Shown: positions 16,915 through 26,095, counted from the stretch's first letter. The stretch: 64,000 nt of DNA from Erythrobacter oryzae (GCF_030271515.1 NZ_JASCXI010000004.1:124001-188000), one strand, 5' to 3'. The notes: a model not told the origin generated them from the sequence alone. Made by a program: numbers and translations.

Positions 16915-18233
16915 CAGGCGGCCTTCTTCTTGGCGCGCATCGCCGCGAGGTCTTTCTCCATCGCGGCCATGAATTCATCGCGGATCGGATAGGCCTCGGA
17001 CGGCATATACTGGGTCCACAGGCACGAGCGCAGCTTCAGGTCGAAATCGACCGCGCCGAGCGTGCCCGCCGCCCCGCCCCAGCCGAAGCTCGACCCCTTG
17101 GAGCGCCCGCCCGCGCCGTGGCCCTCGCCCTCGAGCCAGCTGCCCTTGGTGTCGACGCTGGCCGGGATGAGGTTCGAGGTGCCGACGCGGACCGCCTCCT
17201 CGCTCATCACGAACTTGCCGTCGATCCGGCCATAGCCGAGCAGCATCCTGAGGAAGCGGTCATAGTCCTTCGGGCTCGAGACGAGGCCCCCGCCGCCCGC
17301 TGCCACTTCGGGCGGATCGAGGAAGACCGAGGCCGGGCCCGGATCGATCGGGAAGGGCGTGCCGCCGACGATGCCGTAATTGTCGGTGAGGCGATGCGCC
17401 TCGCTCGCGGGAACCTGCATCCAGGTGCTGGTCATGCCGCAGGGCTCGAAGATGCGTGACTTCAGGAAGGCTTCGAATTCCATCCCGCTCACCACCTCGA
17501 TCACGCGGCCGAGGAGGTCGATCGAGCAGGAGTAACTCCACTTGGTCGCGGGCTGATACATCAGCGGCAGTTCGGCCAGACGGTCGGCCCAGACGGCGAG
17601 GCCCGGCGCAGGCGTGACCGGCTCGATCCCCGGGATCGGCAAGCGGCTCACCCGGCCGCCGATCAGGCCCTGTTCGTTGAAGGCCTTCTGCAGCGGCCCC
17701 TTGCTGATGATCTGGTAGCCCAGACCCGCGGTGTGGGTCAGCAGCATGCGGATCGTGATCGGCTGGTTGGCGGGCACGGTGTTCTCGAGCGGGCCCTCGG
17801 GATCGACCAGCACCTGCATGTCGCGGAAGGCGGGGAGGATCTCGTGGACCGGCTGATCGAGGCCCAATTTGCCCTCGTCGATCAGGATCATCGTCGCCAT
17901 GCCGGTGATGGGCTTGGACATCGAATAGATCCGGTAGAGCGAGTTCTCGTCCACCATCGCCGGCTTGCCGAGCGCGAGCGTGCCGCCGCCGACGGTGTGG
18001 GCGTGGGGCTGCTGGTCCCAGCCGAACGTCAGGAACAGGTTGGCGAGCTTGCGCTGCGAGACATACTTGTCGGCGAGCGCTGCGACATTGGGCCAGTCCT
18101 CGGCGACATCATGGGCAAAGGCAGCGCGGCCGAAGGGCAGGCCCGAGAGCGCCGCGCCGCCAGCGAACAACGCGCTCGCCCGCAGCAGCGAACGGCGGGA
18201 GAAACGGGGGTCGGCCAAGGTGTCGAGGGGCAT
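16914..18233 (-). CDS. Serine hydrolase, beta-lactamase/class C family, Tat-exported
   Basis: 439 residues. A twin-arginine leader (SRRSLLRASALFAGGAALSG, near residues 12-31) predicts Tat export. The catalytic SxxK is SMSK (IYRIYSMSKPITGM), a Tyr-x-Asn-type segment follows (YSCS region), and the C-terminal GWGGAAG fits the third box. The family includes esterases and penicillin-binding-protein-like hydrolases more often than true beta-lactamases. It is the first gene of a run with nudC and the FrnE-like oxidoreductase, which seem unrelated in chemistry. Confidence 0.85.
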   Translation of the reverse strand: MPLDTLADPRFSRRSLLRASALFAGGAALSGLPFGRAAFAHDVAEDWPNVAALADKYVSQRKLANLFLTFGWDQQPHAHTVGGGTLALGKPAMVDENSLYRIYSMSKPITGMATMILIDEGKLGLDQPVHEILPAFRDMQVLVDPEGPLENTVPANQPITIRMLLTHTAGLGYQIISKGPLQKAFNEQGLIGGRVSRLPIPGIEPVTPAPGLAVWADRLAELPLMYQPATKWSYSCSIDLLGRVIEVVSGMEFEAFLKSRIFEPCGMTSTWMQVPASEAHRLTDNYGIVGGTPFPIDPGPASVFLDPPEVAAGGGGLVSSPKDYDRFLRMLLGYGRIDGKFVMSEEAVRVGTSNLIPASVDTKGSWLEGEGHGAGGRSKGSSFGWGGAAGTLGAVDFDLKLRSCLWTQYMPSEAYPIRDEFMAAMEKDLAAMRAKKKAA

Positions 18234-18320
18234 AGTGCAGAATCTCCCAAGGGATTTTGCGCGCCTGTCTGCGGCAGGGCGCGGGCCCCGTCAATCCGCG
18301 AGGAGGCTTGCAGGCGCGCG

Positions 18321-18342
18321 GTGTCTTATCTATATAAGACAC
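18321..18342. promoter_or_regulatory. Palindrome GTGTCTTAT-N4-ATAAGACAC abutting a start codon
   Basis: Perfect 9-base arms around CTAT. It is AT-rich in a very GC-rich region, lies in the divergent gap between the serine hydrolase (start 18233) and the small membrane protein, and ends at the base before the ATG at 18343. It looks like an operator that would cover the ribosome-binding or transcription-start region of the small gene. No regulator is adjacent. Confidence 0.5.
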
Positions 18343-18564
18343 ATGCTCAACGCCCTTGCCTATCTCGTCGGCCTTCTCAGCCTCGTCATCGTCATCCCCT
18401 CGCAGATTCCGCTGCTCGGCTGGGGCAACTGGCTTGCCCTGCCGGTGATCGTGGTCGGGATCGTGCTGGGGGCGCTGTCGTCGAAGGACGGGGGGCGCAA
18501 CTTTTGCCTGGTGGTGCTGCTGATCGCGGGCGTGCGGCTGAGCCTCGGAGGCGGCGTCATCTAG
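18343..18564 (+). CDS. Small membrane protein, unknown function
   Basis: 73 residues, almost entirely hydrophobic, with two or three membrane segments (MLNALAYLVGLLSLVIVI at the start, then LALPVIVVGIVLGAL and FCLVVLLIAGVRL) separated by short loops; SSKDGGRNF is the main polar stretch. The frame is open far upstream, but the ATG at 18343 is where the membrane-protein pattern begins. No Shine-Dalgarno is visible because the palindrome at 18321-18342 occupies that place, so the message may be leaderless or tightly regulated. It ends in a CTAG interlock with mutY. Confidence 0.6.
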   Translation: MLNALAYLVGLLSLVIVIPSQIPLLGWGNWLALPVIVVGIVLGALSSKDGGRNFCLVVLLIAGVRLSLGGGVI

Positions 18565-19604
18565 CCCGAGGCAATCGCGAGCCGCGCGGCCTTGGCGAAC
18601 AGGGTCGCGAGCCCCGCCTCGCCGATTGTCTCCACCGGCCACCACTGCCCCGCCCCGCGCGGCTGTGACAGGGTCTCGAGCGCCTGCACCTCGAGTGTCA
18701 GATGGGCATGGGTGAAGCCGTGCCGCACCGCGCCCAGCCGCCGCCATTCGCCCGCAAGCGGCACCTTGCCCGAACCGTCGGCTTGCGCGCTCCAGCCGTC
18801 ATCGGGCAGCGCGCGCATCCCGCCGAGCATTCCTTGCGCCGGGCGGGTGACGAGCCAGACCTGCGTGCCGCGCGCGCGGGTGATCCAGAAGGCGGTGCCG
18901 CGCCGCTCGGGCACCTGTTTTTTCGGCGGCTTCACCGGCAGGCGCTCGGGCTCGCCCGCCTTGCGCCCTTCGCAGGCCTCGCCGAGCGGGCAGATGAGGC
19001 AGCGCGGCGTGCGGGTGGTGCAGACGTGGCTGCCGAGATCCATCATCGCCTGCGCAAAATCGCCCGCGCGCGCCTCGGGCGTAATCGTGGCAGCGGCGGC
19101 GCGGATCGCTTTCCGCGCCCCCGGCAGCGGCGCGTCGATGGCGAAGAGCCGCGCGACCACCCGCTCGACATTGGCATCGACCACCACCGCGCGCTGACCA
19201 AAGGCGATCGCAGCGATCGCGGCGGCGGTGTAGTCGCCGAGGCCGGGGAGCGCGCGCAATTCGGCCTCGGTCGAGGGAAACCCGCCCCGCTCCGCCACCG
19301 CCCGCGCGCATTTGAGCAGATTGCGGGCGCGCGAATAGTAGCCGAGCCCTGCCCATGCCGCCATAACGTCATCGTCGCTGGCCGCCGCGAGCGCCTCGAC
19401 CGTCGGCCAGATGCCCGTAAACTTCGCGAAATAGGGCTTCACCGCCGCAACCGTGGTCTGCTGGAGCATCACCTCCGACAGCCACACGCGGTAGGACCAT
19501 GCCTGATCGTCCGGCAGCGGCGCGCCCGGCGGCAGGCGCCACGGCAAATCGCGCGCGTTGCGGTCATACCATTCGAGCAGATTTTCCGAGATGCTGGCAG
19601 TCAC
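18561..19604 (-). CDS. mutY: A/G-specific adenine DNA glycosylase MutY
   Basis: 347 residues from the GTG at 19604 (VTASISENLLEWYDRNARDLPWR); a TTG at 19631 would add nine residues without family similarity. Glycosylase domain with the HhH motif (LRALPGLGDYTAAAIAAIAFG) and catalytic Asp in VDANVERV. The [4Fe-4S] cluster is bound by C-x6-C-x2-C-x5-C (Cys before TTRTPRCLICPLGEAC). The C-terminal Nudix-like domain recognises 8-oxoG. It removes A mispaired with 8-oxoG. The gene is divergent from the DUF721 gene. Confidence 0.93.
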   Translation of the reverse strand: MTASISENLLEWYDRNARDLPWRLPPGAPLPDDQAWSYRVWLSEVMLQQTTVAAVKPYFAKFTGIWPTVEALAAASDDDVMAAWAGLGYYSRARNLLKCARAVAERGGFPSTEAELRALPGLGDYTAAAIAAIAFGQRAVVVDANVERVVARLFAIDAPLPGARKAIRAAAATITPEARAGDFAQAMMDLGSHVCTTRTPRCLICPLGEACEGRKAGEPERLPVKPPKKQVPERRGTAFWITRARGTQVWLVTRPAQGMLGGMRALPDDGWSAQADGSGKVPLAGEWRRLGAVRHGFTHAHLTLEVQALETLSQPRGAGQWWPVETIGEAGLATLFAKAARLAIASG

Positions 19605-19618
19605 GCGCGGCCTATGGC

Positions 19619-20179
19619 ATGGCAGACGCAATCATGGGAAGCGACAAGAAACCTCCGGCCAAGGACGGCAAGATTAAGCCCTACACCCGCCCCCGCGGCC
19701 AGGGCGCGAAGGCGATCGGCGATCTCATGCCCGAGATCGGCCGCACCGCCTTCCGCCGCTTCGGCTTCGTGCAGAGCTCGGTCGTCACCCGCTGGCCCGA
19801 GATCGTCGGGCCCAAACATGCCCGCGTGTGCAGCCCCGAGGCGATCCGCTTCCCCCTGGGCGAGAAGGCCGAGGGCATCCTCGATCTGGTGGTGATCCCG
19901 GCCCACGCGCCGCTCATCACCCAGGTGATCCCCGAGATCATCGAGCGGGTGAACCGCTTCTTCGGCTACCGCGCCGTCGCCCGGGTCAAGCTGCGCCACG
20001 GCGCGGTCACGCCCCCTGCAGACGGCCGCCCCGCCAAGCCGCCGCCCTCGCTCAAGCCGATCCCGCTGGAATTGGGCGACAGCTTGCGCGATATCGGTGA
20101 TCCGGAACTGCGCACCGTGCTCGAATCGCTCGCCCGCAGCCTCACCAACAGCGAAACACCGACCCCACCGGAAGAATAG
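19619..20179 (+). CDS. DUF721 protein (DciA-like)
   Basis: 186 residues from the ATG at 19619 (MADAIMGSDKK); a second ATG at 19634 is equally possible. A basic, disordered N-terminus (KKPPAKDGKIKPYTRPRGQGAK) leads into the DUF721 core from about residue 35 (IGDLMPEIGRTAFRRFGFVQSSVVTRWPEIVG) to about 130 (RVKLRHG). DciA proteins load the DnaB helicase in bacteria lacking DnaC. The alphaproteobacterial branch is diverged, so this role is likely but not certain. It sits between mutY and two DsbA-like genes upstream of smc. Confidence 0.8.
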   Translation: MADAIMGSDKKPPAKDGKIKPYTRPRGQGAKAIGDLMPEIGRTAFRRFGFVQSSVVTRWPEIVGPKHARVCSPEAIRFPLGEKAEGILDLVVIPAHAPLITQVIPEIIERVNRFFGYRAVARVKLRHGAVTPPADGRPAKPPPSLKPIPLELGDSLRDIGDPELRTVLESLARSLTNSETPTPPEE

Positions 20180-20184
20180 CCCCC

Positions 20185-20916
20185 ATGATGAAGCCCCTCC
20201 TCTTCACCGCCGCCGCCCTGGCGCTGGCCGCCGGGGTCGCCTCGGCGCAGGACCTCTCGCGCCCCGACAGCAGCTTCGCGCCCAAGCCCAAGGCGGGCAA
20301 CTGGCAGAACACCGTCGAGCGGACCGAGCGCGGCCACCTGATCGGCAATCCCGAGGCCAAGACCACGCTGGTCGAGTTCATCAGCTACACCTGCCCGCAC
20401 TGTGCCGATTTTGCCGCGCGCGGCGAACCGGCGCTCGATGTGGTGCTGCTGGGGCCGGGCAAGATCAGGACCGAGGTGCGCCCGGTGATCCGCAACGGGC
20501 TCGACCTTGCGGTGACGCTGCTCGCCAATTGCGGCGATCCGGCGCAGTTCAAGGTGCGCCACCGCACGCTGATCCTCGCCCAGGCCGACTGGCTCGACAA
20601 GGCGCGCCTCGCGCCGCAGAGCCAGCAGGCGATCTGGCAGCGCGGCGACCGCGCCGGGCGGCAGAATGCCGCGAGCGCGCTGGGGCTCACCGCGATGCTC
20701 GCCGCCAAGGGCCAGTCCAAGGCCGAGCTCGACGCCTGCATCGCCAATGATGCCGCCGCGCAGAAGCTGCTGCGCAACGACGAGGCCGATGCCGCTGAAT
20801 TCGGCGTCACCAGCACCCCCAGCTTCGCGATGGACGGCAAGCTGCTCGCCGAGGTCCACAGCTGGGAGGCTCTCTACCCGCTGCTGCGCGACCGCTTCAC
20901 CGCCAAGGCCGACTGA
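20185..20916 (+). CDS. Periplasmic DsbA family thiol oxidoreductase (first of a tandem pair)
   Basis: 243 residues. A signal peptide (residues 1-22, ending ASAQ) is followed by a thioredoxin fold with CPHC at residues 70-73 (ISYTCPHC) and cis-Pro in TSTPSFAMDG near 211-220. An additional Cys pair (NCGD and DACI) is shared in position with its neighbour. It starts six bases after the DUF721 stop, so it is probably co-transcribed. It belongs with DsbA/thioredoxin_4 disulfide proteins of the cell envelope; whether it acts as oxidase or isomerase is not known. Confidence 0.82.
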   Translation: MMKPLLFTAAALALAAGVASAQDLSRPDSSFAPKPKAGNWQNTVERTERGHLIGNPEAKTTLVEFISYTCPHCADFAARGEPALDVVLLGPGKIRTEVRPVIRNGLDLAVTLLANCGDPAQFKVRHRTLILAQADWLDKARLAPQSQQAIWQRGDRAGRQNAASALGLTAMLAAKGQSKAELDACIANDAAAQKLLRNDEADAAEFGVTSTPSFAMDGKLLAEVHSWEALYPLLRDRFTAKAD

Positions 20917-21018
20917 CGCGCCCACAGATTGTTCCACATCCCCCGCATGCCGGTGCTTGCTGGCATGGCGCGTGCGGGGCTATCCTTCTCCCCTAAGCGA
21001 AGTCCCGAGGATTACACG

Positions 21019-21765
21019 ATGACCCTGACCCGCCTGTTCTCGCTCTGCCTTGCCGCACTCGCGCCGCTGCTGCTCGCGGCCTGCGGCGGGGACGCCACCG
21101 CCGATGGCGCCAGCAGCGAGCCGCTGCCGGTCGTCGCGCCGCCGGCGGGCACGACCTGGGCGCAGACGGTCGCCACCACCGAGAAGGGCGGCTACCTCGT
21201 CGGCAATCCCGATGCGCCCCTGAAGCTCATCGAATACGGCTCGCTCACCTGCCCGGCCTGCGCACGCTTTGCCGAGGAGGGGATGAAGCCGCTGATGGAG
21301 ACCTACGTCAATTCGGGCCGCGTCAGCTTCGAATTCCGCAGCTTCGTGATCCACGGACCCGTAGACCTCGCCCTGACCCGACTGATCGGCTGCTCGACCC
21401 CGGGCGCCGCACTGCCGCTGGCCGACCAGATCTGGGCCAACCTCGGCGAGATCCAGATGCGCCAGCAGGCCGCAGCCCCGGCGCTCGCCAACATCAACAC
21501 CCTGCCCGAAAACCAGCGTTTCGTGACTTTCGCCGAGGCGCTCGGCCTCTACGAATTCTTCGCCGCGCGCGGGATCAGCGCCGATCAGGCGCGCACCTGC
21601 ATGGCCGACTTCGCCAGCCTCGAGAAGATCTCCAAGACCTCGGAAGCCTATGGCACCGAGGACAATATCAGCCAGACCCCGACTTTCGTGCTCAACGGCA
21701 ACAAGGTCGATGCCTCGAGCTGGGCCGATCTCGAACCCAAGCTCCAGCGCGCCGGCGCGCGCTGA
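21019..21765 (+). CDS. DsbA family lipoprotein (second of a tandem pair)
   Basis: 248 residues from the ATG at 21019, with GAGG eight bases before it. A lipobox (LLLAAC, Cys18) replaces the simple signal peptide of its neighbour, so this copy should be membrane-anchored. The thioredoxin fold has CPAC (GSLTCPAC) and cis-Pro in SQTPTFVLNG. The region before the active site (TVATTEKGGYLVGNPDAPLK) matches the same region of the preceding protein (TVERTERGHLIGNPEAKT), showing tandem duplication. It is followed 27 bases later by smc. Confidence 0.83.
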   Translation: MTLTRLFSLCLAALAPLLLAACGGDATADGASSEPLPVVAPPAGTTWAQTVATTEKGGYLVGNPDAPLKLIEYGSLTCPACARFAEEGMKPLMETYVNSGRVSFEFRSFVIHGPVDLALTRLIGCSTPGAALPLADQIWANLGEIQMRQQAAAPALANINTLPENQRFVTFAEALGLYEFFAARGISADQARTCMADFASLEKISKTSEAYGTEDNISQTPTFVLNGNKVDASSWADLEPKLQRAGAR

Positions 21766-21792
21766 GGCGGGCACGCGGGGGCGCCGACATAG

Positions 21793-24700
21793 ATGCAGAT
21801 CCACCGGCTCAAGCTCAGCGGGTTCAAGAGCTTCGTCGAGCCGGCGGAACTGCGCATCGAGCCCGGGCTAACCGGCGTCGTCGGCCCCAACGGCTGCGGC
21901 AAGTCGAACCTCCTCGAAGCGATCCGCTGGGTCATGGGGGAAACCTCGGCCAAGTCGATGCGGTCTGGGGGCATGGAGGACGTGATCTTCGCAGGCACCT
22001 CCACGAGGCCGCCCCGCGACTTTGCCGAGGTGGTGCTCCACGCCAGCGATGATGCGGGCGACGAGTTGGTCGTCACCCGCCGGATCGAGCGCGGCGCTGG
22101 GTCAGCCTACCGCGTCAACGGCCGCGACGTGCGCGCCAAGGATGTCGCGCTGACCTTCGCCGATGCGGCGACCGGCGCGCATTCCCCCGCGCTCGTCAGC
22201 CAGGGCAAAATCGCGCAGGTGATCGCCGCCAAGCCGGCCGAGCGCCGTGCGATGCTCGAAGAAGCGGCCGGGATCGCGGGCCTCCACGTCCGCCGCAAGG
22301 ATGCCGAGAGCAAGCTGCGCGCCGCCGAAACCAACCTCGCGCGTCTGGAAGACCTCATGGCGGGGCTCGACGCGCAGATCGCCTCGCTGAAGCGTCAGGC
22401 ACGGCAGGCCGAGCGCTACACCGAACTCACCAAGCAGATCCAGGCCGCCGAGGCGCGACTGCTCTTCGCCCGCTGGCGCGAGGCGGCGGAAGCCGCGAAA
22501 GCGGCGCGCGCCGCCGCCGAGGGGGCCGAGGCGCGCGTGGCAGAAGCGCAGAAGGCGGTCGAGGTCGTCCAGAAGGAACAGGCCGAGGCTGCCGCAGCCC
22601 TCGCCGAAGCGCGCGACGAACTCGCCGACCGGCGCGACGATGCCTCGGCGCACGGACACCGCATGGCGGCTCTGGCGGAGAAGCTCGACGCTGCCGAAAC
22701 GCGGCTGCGCGATCTCGAACGCCAGCGCGTGCGGCTCGAGGAAGACCGAACGGATGCCGACCGGCTGACCTCGGCTGCGGTCGAGGCGCTGGCGCGGCTG
22801 ACGCAGGAACTTGAAGTGAGCCGCGCCGGCGTGAAGACGGCAGAGGCCGCGCGCCCGCTGCTCGCCGAAAAGGCCGAGGACAAGGAACGCGCCAGCCGCA
22901 CCGCCGAACTCGCGCTCGCCAAGGCCACCGCCGATCAGGCCGGGGTCGAGGCCGAATGGCGCGTGGCCGAAGCGGCAGTCGATCAGGCGCAGGCGCGGCT
23001 TGCCCGGATCGAGGCCGAAGCCGCCCGGCTCGCCCGCACCCGCGAAGAACTCGCGGCAAGCGGCGATCCTGAGGCCGACGTGATTGCCGCGCGCGATGCA
23101 TCCGAGGAGGCGGCGGCGGAACTGGCAGACCTGCGCGCCCGCCTCGCCGAGGATCAGGCGCGCAAGGCAGACCTGCAAGCGCGCCGTGATGAAGTCGCCA
23201 GCGCTCTCGCCGCAGCGCGGGCAGAACTCGCCGGGGTGGAACGTGAGCACACCGCCCTCGCCCGTGACCGCGAAGCCCGCGCCAAGCGCGAGGCCGGGCG
23301 GCAGGGCATGGCAACCCCGCTCGACCGGGTCACCGTCACCCCCGGTTACGAACGCGCGCTTGCGGCAGTGCTGGGGCGCGACGGCAAATCGCCGCTGGGC
23401 GCGCCTGCGGGGACACCCGATGGCCGGTTCTGGACGGGTGCCACCCCGCCCAAGCCGGTCGCCGACAGCCTTGCCCACCGGCTTTCGCAATGGCCCGATG
23501 AACTCGCCGCGCGCCTCGCGCTGGTGCATTGCGTCGATGAAGACGATGGCCGCGCGCTCGCGCCCGGCGAATGGCTCGTCACCCGCGCCGGGCACCTGCG
23601 GCGCTGGGACGGCTTCGTCGCGCGGGGCGAAGGTGCTGCCGAAGCCGCGCAGCTCGAAGCCGCCAACCGCTTCGCCGAACTCGACGCCGCCCTCCCCCCC
23701 TTGCGCGATGCCGCCGCCGCCGCCGAGGCCGAGGACAAGGCAGCCCGCGAGGAACTCGCCAGCCTGCAGACTAGCCTCGTCGCGCAGGAACGTGCCATCG
23801 CCGGGGCCATCGAGGCCGAGCGGCAGGCGCTGCGCCGGCTCGACCAGGCCGAGGCCGCCAAGGAACGCCTCGCCGCGCGCCTCGCCGAACTCGCCGCCAG
23901 CGCCTCGGACATCGAGGCCCAGATCGCCGCGGCGAAGGACGAGGTCGAGACTGCTCGCGAAGCCTGCGCGCGCCTCCCTGAAAAGGATGCCGGACGCGCC
24001 GCGCTCGAGGCGGCGCAAGCGAAGAACGCCGCCGCCCGCGCCGCCGTGCAGGCCGCGATGGCCGACCTCGCGGCGCAGGATCAGGCCCTCGCCGTCGCGC
24101 GCGAGCGGCTCGCGGGGCAGCAGGCCGACCACGCCGGGTGGCAGGCGCGCGCCTCCGATGCCGAGCGGCGCATGGCCGAAACCGGCCGCCGCCTCGCCGA
24201 AATCGCCGAGGAGCACGCCGTCATCGCCGCCAAGCCCGCCGCGCTCGCCGCCGAGATCGAGGCGGGCGAGGCCACCCGCACGCGGCTTGCCGCCGAACTC
24301 GCCGAAGCCGACGCCGCGATGCGCGAGGCCGACGGGCGCGCCCGCGCCGCCGACACCGCGCTCGCGCAATGCACCGAGGTTCTCGCCCAGGCCCGCGAGA
24401 CCCGCGCCAGCCTCGCCGCGCGCGCCGAGAACGAGGAGCTCCGCCGCGCCGAAATGGCCCGCATCTCGGGCGAGCGCTTCCAGTGCCCCCCGCCGCTGCT
24501 GCTGTCGCGCTTCGGTTTCGACGAAAACGACCTCGCCCAAGCCCAGCAGGAATCCGAGGAACTCGAAAAACTCACCGCCGCGCGCGAGCGGATCGGGCCG
24601 GTCAATCTGGTGGCAGCGGACGAACTCGCCCGGATCGAGGCCGAGCATGGCTCCAGCGCCGAGGAGCAGGCCGAACTGGTCGAGGCCATCGCGCGGCTGA

Positions 24701-25215
24701 GGGGATCGATCGGTAACCTCAATCGCGAGGGCCGCGAGCGGCTGCGGGCCGCTTTCGAGGCCGTCGACGGGCATTTCCGCGTGCTGTTCACCCGCCTGTT
24801 CGAAGGCGGGCAGGCGCACCTCGCGCTGGTCGATTCGGACGATCCCTTGGAGGCGGGCCTCGAAATCTATGCCCAGCCACCGGGCAAGCGGTTGCAGTCG
24901 CTGTCGCTGCTGTCGGGCGGCGAGCAGGCGCTAACCGCGACCGCGCTGATCTTCGCGCTGTTCCTCACCAACCCCGCCCCGATCTGCGTGCTCGACGAAG
25001 TCGACGCGCCCTTGGACGATGCGAACGTCGAACGCTTCTGCGACCTCCTCGAATCGATGGTGAGCACCACCACCACCCGCTACCTGATCGTCACCCACAA
25101 CGCGGTCACGATGAGCCGGATGCACCGGTTGTTCGGGGTGACGATGGCGGAAAAGGGCGTCTCGCGCCTCGTCAGCGTCGATCTGGGCGAGGCTGCGCTG
25201 CTGGCGGCGGAATAG
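21793..25215 (+). CDS. smc: Chromosome segregation protein SMC
   Basis: 1140 residues. The N-terminal ATPase half carries Walker A (GVVGPNGCGKSNLLEA, about residues 29-44). Two very long Ala/Glu/Arg-rich coiled coils (about 165-480 and 640-900) flank a hinge (about 500-620: LDRVTVTPGYERALAAVLG). The C-terminal half carries the signature LSLLSGGEQALTATAL and Walker B ICVLDEVDAPLDD. Condensin core that works with ScpA and ScpB, neither in the window. Its coiled-coil codons create a long open frame on the opposite strand that is not a gene. Confidence 0.96.
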   Translation: MQIHRLKLSGFKSFVEPAELRIEPGLTGVVGPNGCGKSNLLEAIRWVMGETSAKSMRSGGMEDVIFAGTSTRPPRDFAEVVLHASDDAGDELVVTRRIERGAGSAYRVNGRDVRAKDVALTFADAATGAHSPALVSQGKIAQVIAAKPAERRAMLEEAAGIAGLHVRRKDAESKLRAAETNLARLEDLMAGLDAQIASLKRQARQAERYTELTKQIQAAEARLLFARWREAAEAAKAARAAAEGAEARVAEAQKAVEVVQKEQAEAAAALAEARDELADRRDDASAHGHRMAALAEKLDAAETRLRDLERQRVRLEEDRTDADRLTSAAVEALARLTQELEVSRAGVKTAEAARPLLAEKAEDKERASRTAELALAKATADQAGVEAEWRVAEAAVDQAQARLARIEAEAARLARTREELAASGDPEADVIAARDASEEAAAELADLRARLAEDQARKADLQARRDEVASALAAARAELAGVEREHTALARDREARAKREAGRQGMATPLDRVTVTPGYERALAAVLGRDGKSPLGAPAGTPDGRFWTGATPPKPVADSLAHRLSQWPDELAARLALVHCVDEDDGRALAPGEWLVTRAGHLRRWDGFVARGEGAAEAAQLEAANRFAELDAALPPLRDAAAAAEAEDKAAREELASLQTSLVAQERAIAGAIEAERQALRRLDQAEAAKERLAARLAELAASASDIEAQIAAAKDEVETAREACARLPEKDAGRAALEAAQAKNAAARAAVQAAMADLAAQDQALAVARERLAGQQADHAGWQARASDAERRMAETGRRLAEIAEEHAVIAAKPAALAAEIEAGEATRTRLAAELAEADAAMREADGRARAADTALAQCTEVLAQARETRASLAARAENEELRRAEMARISGERFQCPPPLLLSRFGFDENDLAQAQQESEELEKLTAARERIGPVNLVAADELARIEAEHGSSAEEQAELVEAIARLRGSIGNLNREGRERLRAAFEAVDGHFRVLFTRLFEGGQAHLALVDSDDPLEAGLEIYAQPPGKRLQSLSLLSGGEQALTATALIFALFLTNPAPICVLDEVDAPLDDANVERFCDLLESMVSTTTTRYLIVTHNAVTMSRMHRLFGVTMAEKGVSRLVSVDLGEAALLAAE

Positions 25216-25216
25216 C

Positions 25217-25648
25217 TTACGCCTCCAGCGCCGCAGCCAGCTTGGCGCGCACCGCTTTCAGTCCTGCGATCACTTCGGCCATGTCCGGCCCCTCGGCGAC
25301 CGCGATGCGCACGCCCGGGGTCGCATCGGGATCGGCCTCGGCGCGGCGGTCGCCCGCGCGGCGGTCGGCGTGGCGGCGGTCGAGCGGGGACTTGGCGGCC
25401 GCGCGCAGCACCGCCTCGGCGCCCTTCAGGGTATAGCCCTCGCGGTTGACCAGCCGGTCGATGGTCCGGACCAGCTCGACGTCGGCTGGGCGATAGTAGC
25501 GCCGCCCGCCGCTGCGCTTCAGCGGCTTCAGCAGCGGGAACTGCGCCTCCCAATAACGTAGCACGTGAGGCCGGATGTCCAGCGCCTCGCTGACTTCGCC
25601 GATGGTGCGCAGCGCGCCCTCGTCCTTGCCGTCATCGAATGCTGTCAT
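25217..25648 (-). CDS. MerR family transcriptional regulator
   Basis: 143 residues. The MerR-type HTH occupies about residues 12-80 (ALRTIGEVSEALDIRPHVLRYWEAQFPLLKPLKRSGGRRYYRPADVELV), followed by an Arg-rich linker and a short C-terminal helix (MAEVIAGLKAVRAKLAAALEA). No metal-binding Cys. This small MerR-like protein is commonly encoded next to ihfA in alphaproteobacteria; its target is unknown. It lies 19 bases after ihfA on the same strand and its stop is one base away from the convergent smc stop. Confidence 0.85.
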   Translation of the reverse strand: MTAFDDGKDEGALRTIGEVSEALDIRPHVLRYWEAQFPLLKPLKRSGGRRYYRPADVELVRTIDRLVNREGYTLKGAEAVLRAAAKSPLDRRHADRRAGDRRAEADPDATPGVRIAVAEGPDMAEVIAGLKAVRAKLAAALEA

Positions 25649-25667
25649 CTGGCCTCACCTTGCAAAA

Positions 25668-25967
25668 TCACCCCTTGGCGATGCGTTCCTTGAGCAGCTG
25701 GCTGGCGCGGAAGGTCATCACCCGGCGCGGGGTGATCGGCACTTCGATCCCGGTCTTGGGATTGCGGCCGATCCGCTCGTTCTTGTCGCGCAGCACGAAG
25801 CTGCCGAAACCGGAAATCTTGACGTTCTCGCCCCGGGCAAGCGCGTCGCTCATCTTGGCGAGGATTGCCTCGACCAGATCGAGCGACTCCGCGCGGCTGA
25901 AACCCATCTTGCGATTGATGGTTTCCGCCAGATCGGCGCGGGTCAAAGTGCCAACCGAACGCATCAT
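25668..25967 (-). CDS. ihfA: Integration host factor subunit alpha
   Basis: 99 residues, a HU/IHF fold. The DNA-binding beta-arm carries the family signature near residues 50-75 ([26 protein letters not shown], with the Pro that intercalates into DNA in the NPKTG turn). Alpha type is judged from [20 protein letters not shown] at the N-terminus and [10 protein letters not shown] at the end. IHF bends DNA in recombination, replication and transcription. It is encoded after fabH, with 142 bases between that probably contain its own promoter. Confidence 0.93.
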   Translation of the reverse strand: MMRSVGTLTRADLAETINRKMGFSRAESLDLVEAILAKMSDALARGENVKISGFGSFVLRDKNERIGRNPKTGIEVPITPRRVMTFRASQLLKERIAKG

Positions 25968-26068
25968 GCGAATTCTCCTTCGCGGCGCGACCCGAACAAA
26001 GGTGGCAGGTGCTTACGATTTTTGGACGCGATTGCAAAGCGATGGAGTGCGGATTGTTGAGTTTTCCT

Positions 26069-26095
26069 CACCTGTCTTACCAAAAGTGACAGGTG
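26069..26095 (-). terminator. Stem-loop between fabH and ihfA
   Basis: Perfect 8-base arms CACCTGTC and GACAGGTG around an 11-base loop, just after the fabH stop on the minus strand. No T run, so it could be an attenuator, an RNA stability element, or a protein-binding palindrome before ihfA. Confidence 0.4.

Noticed and set aside
22102-24819. A 905-codon open frame antisense to smc
   Set aside because: Generated by the Ala/Glu/Arg codons of the SMC coiled coils; low-complexity product rich in Gly, Leu and Arg, no domain.
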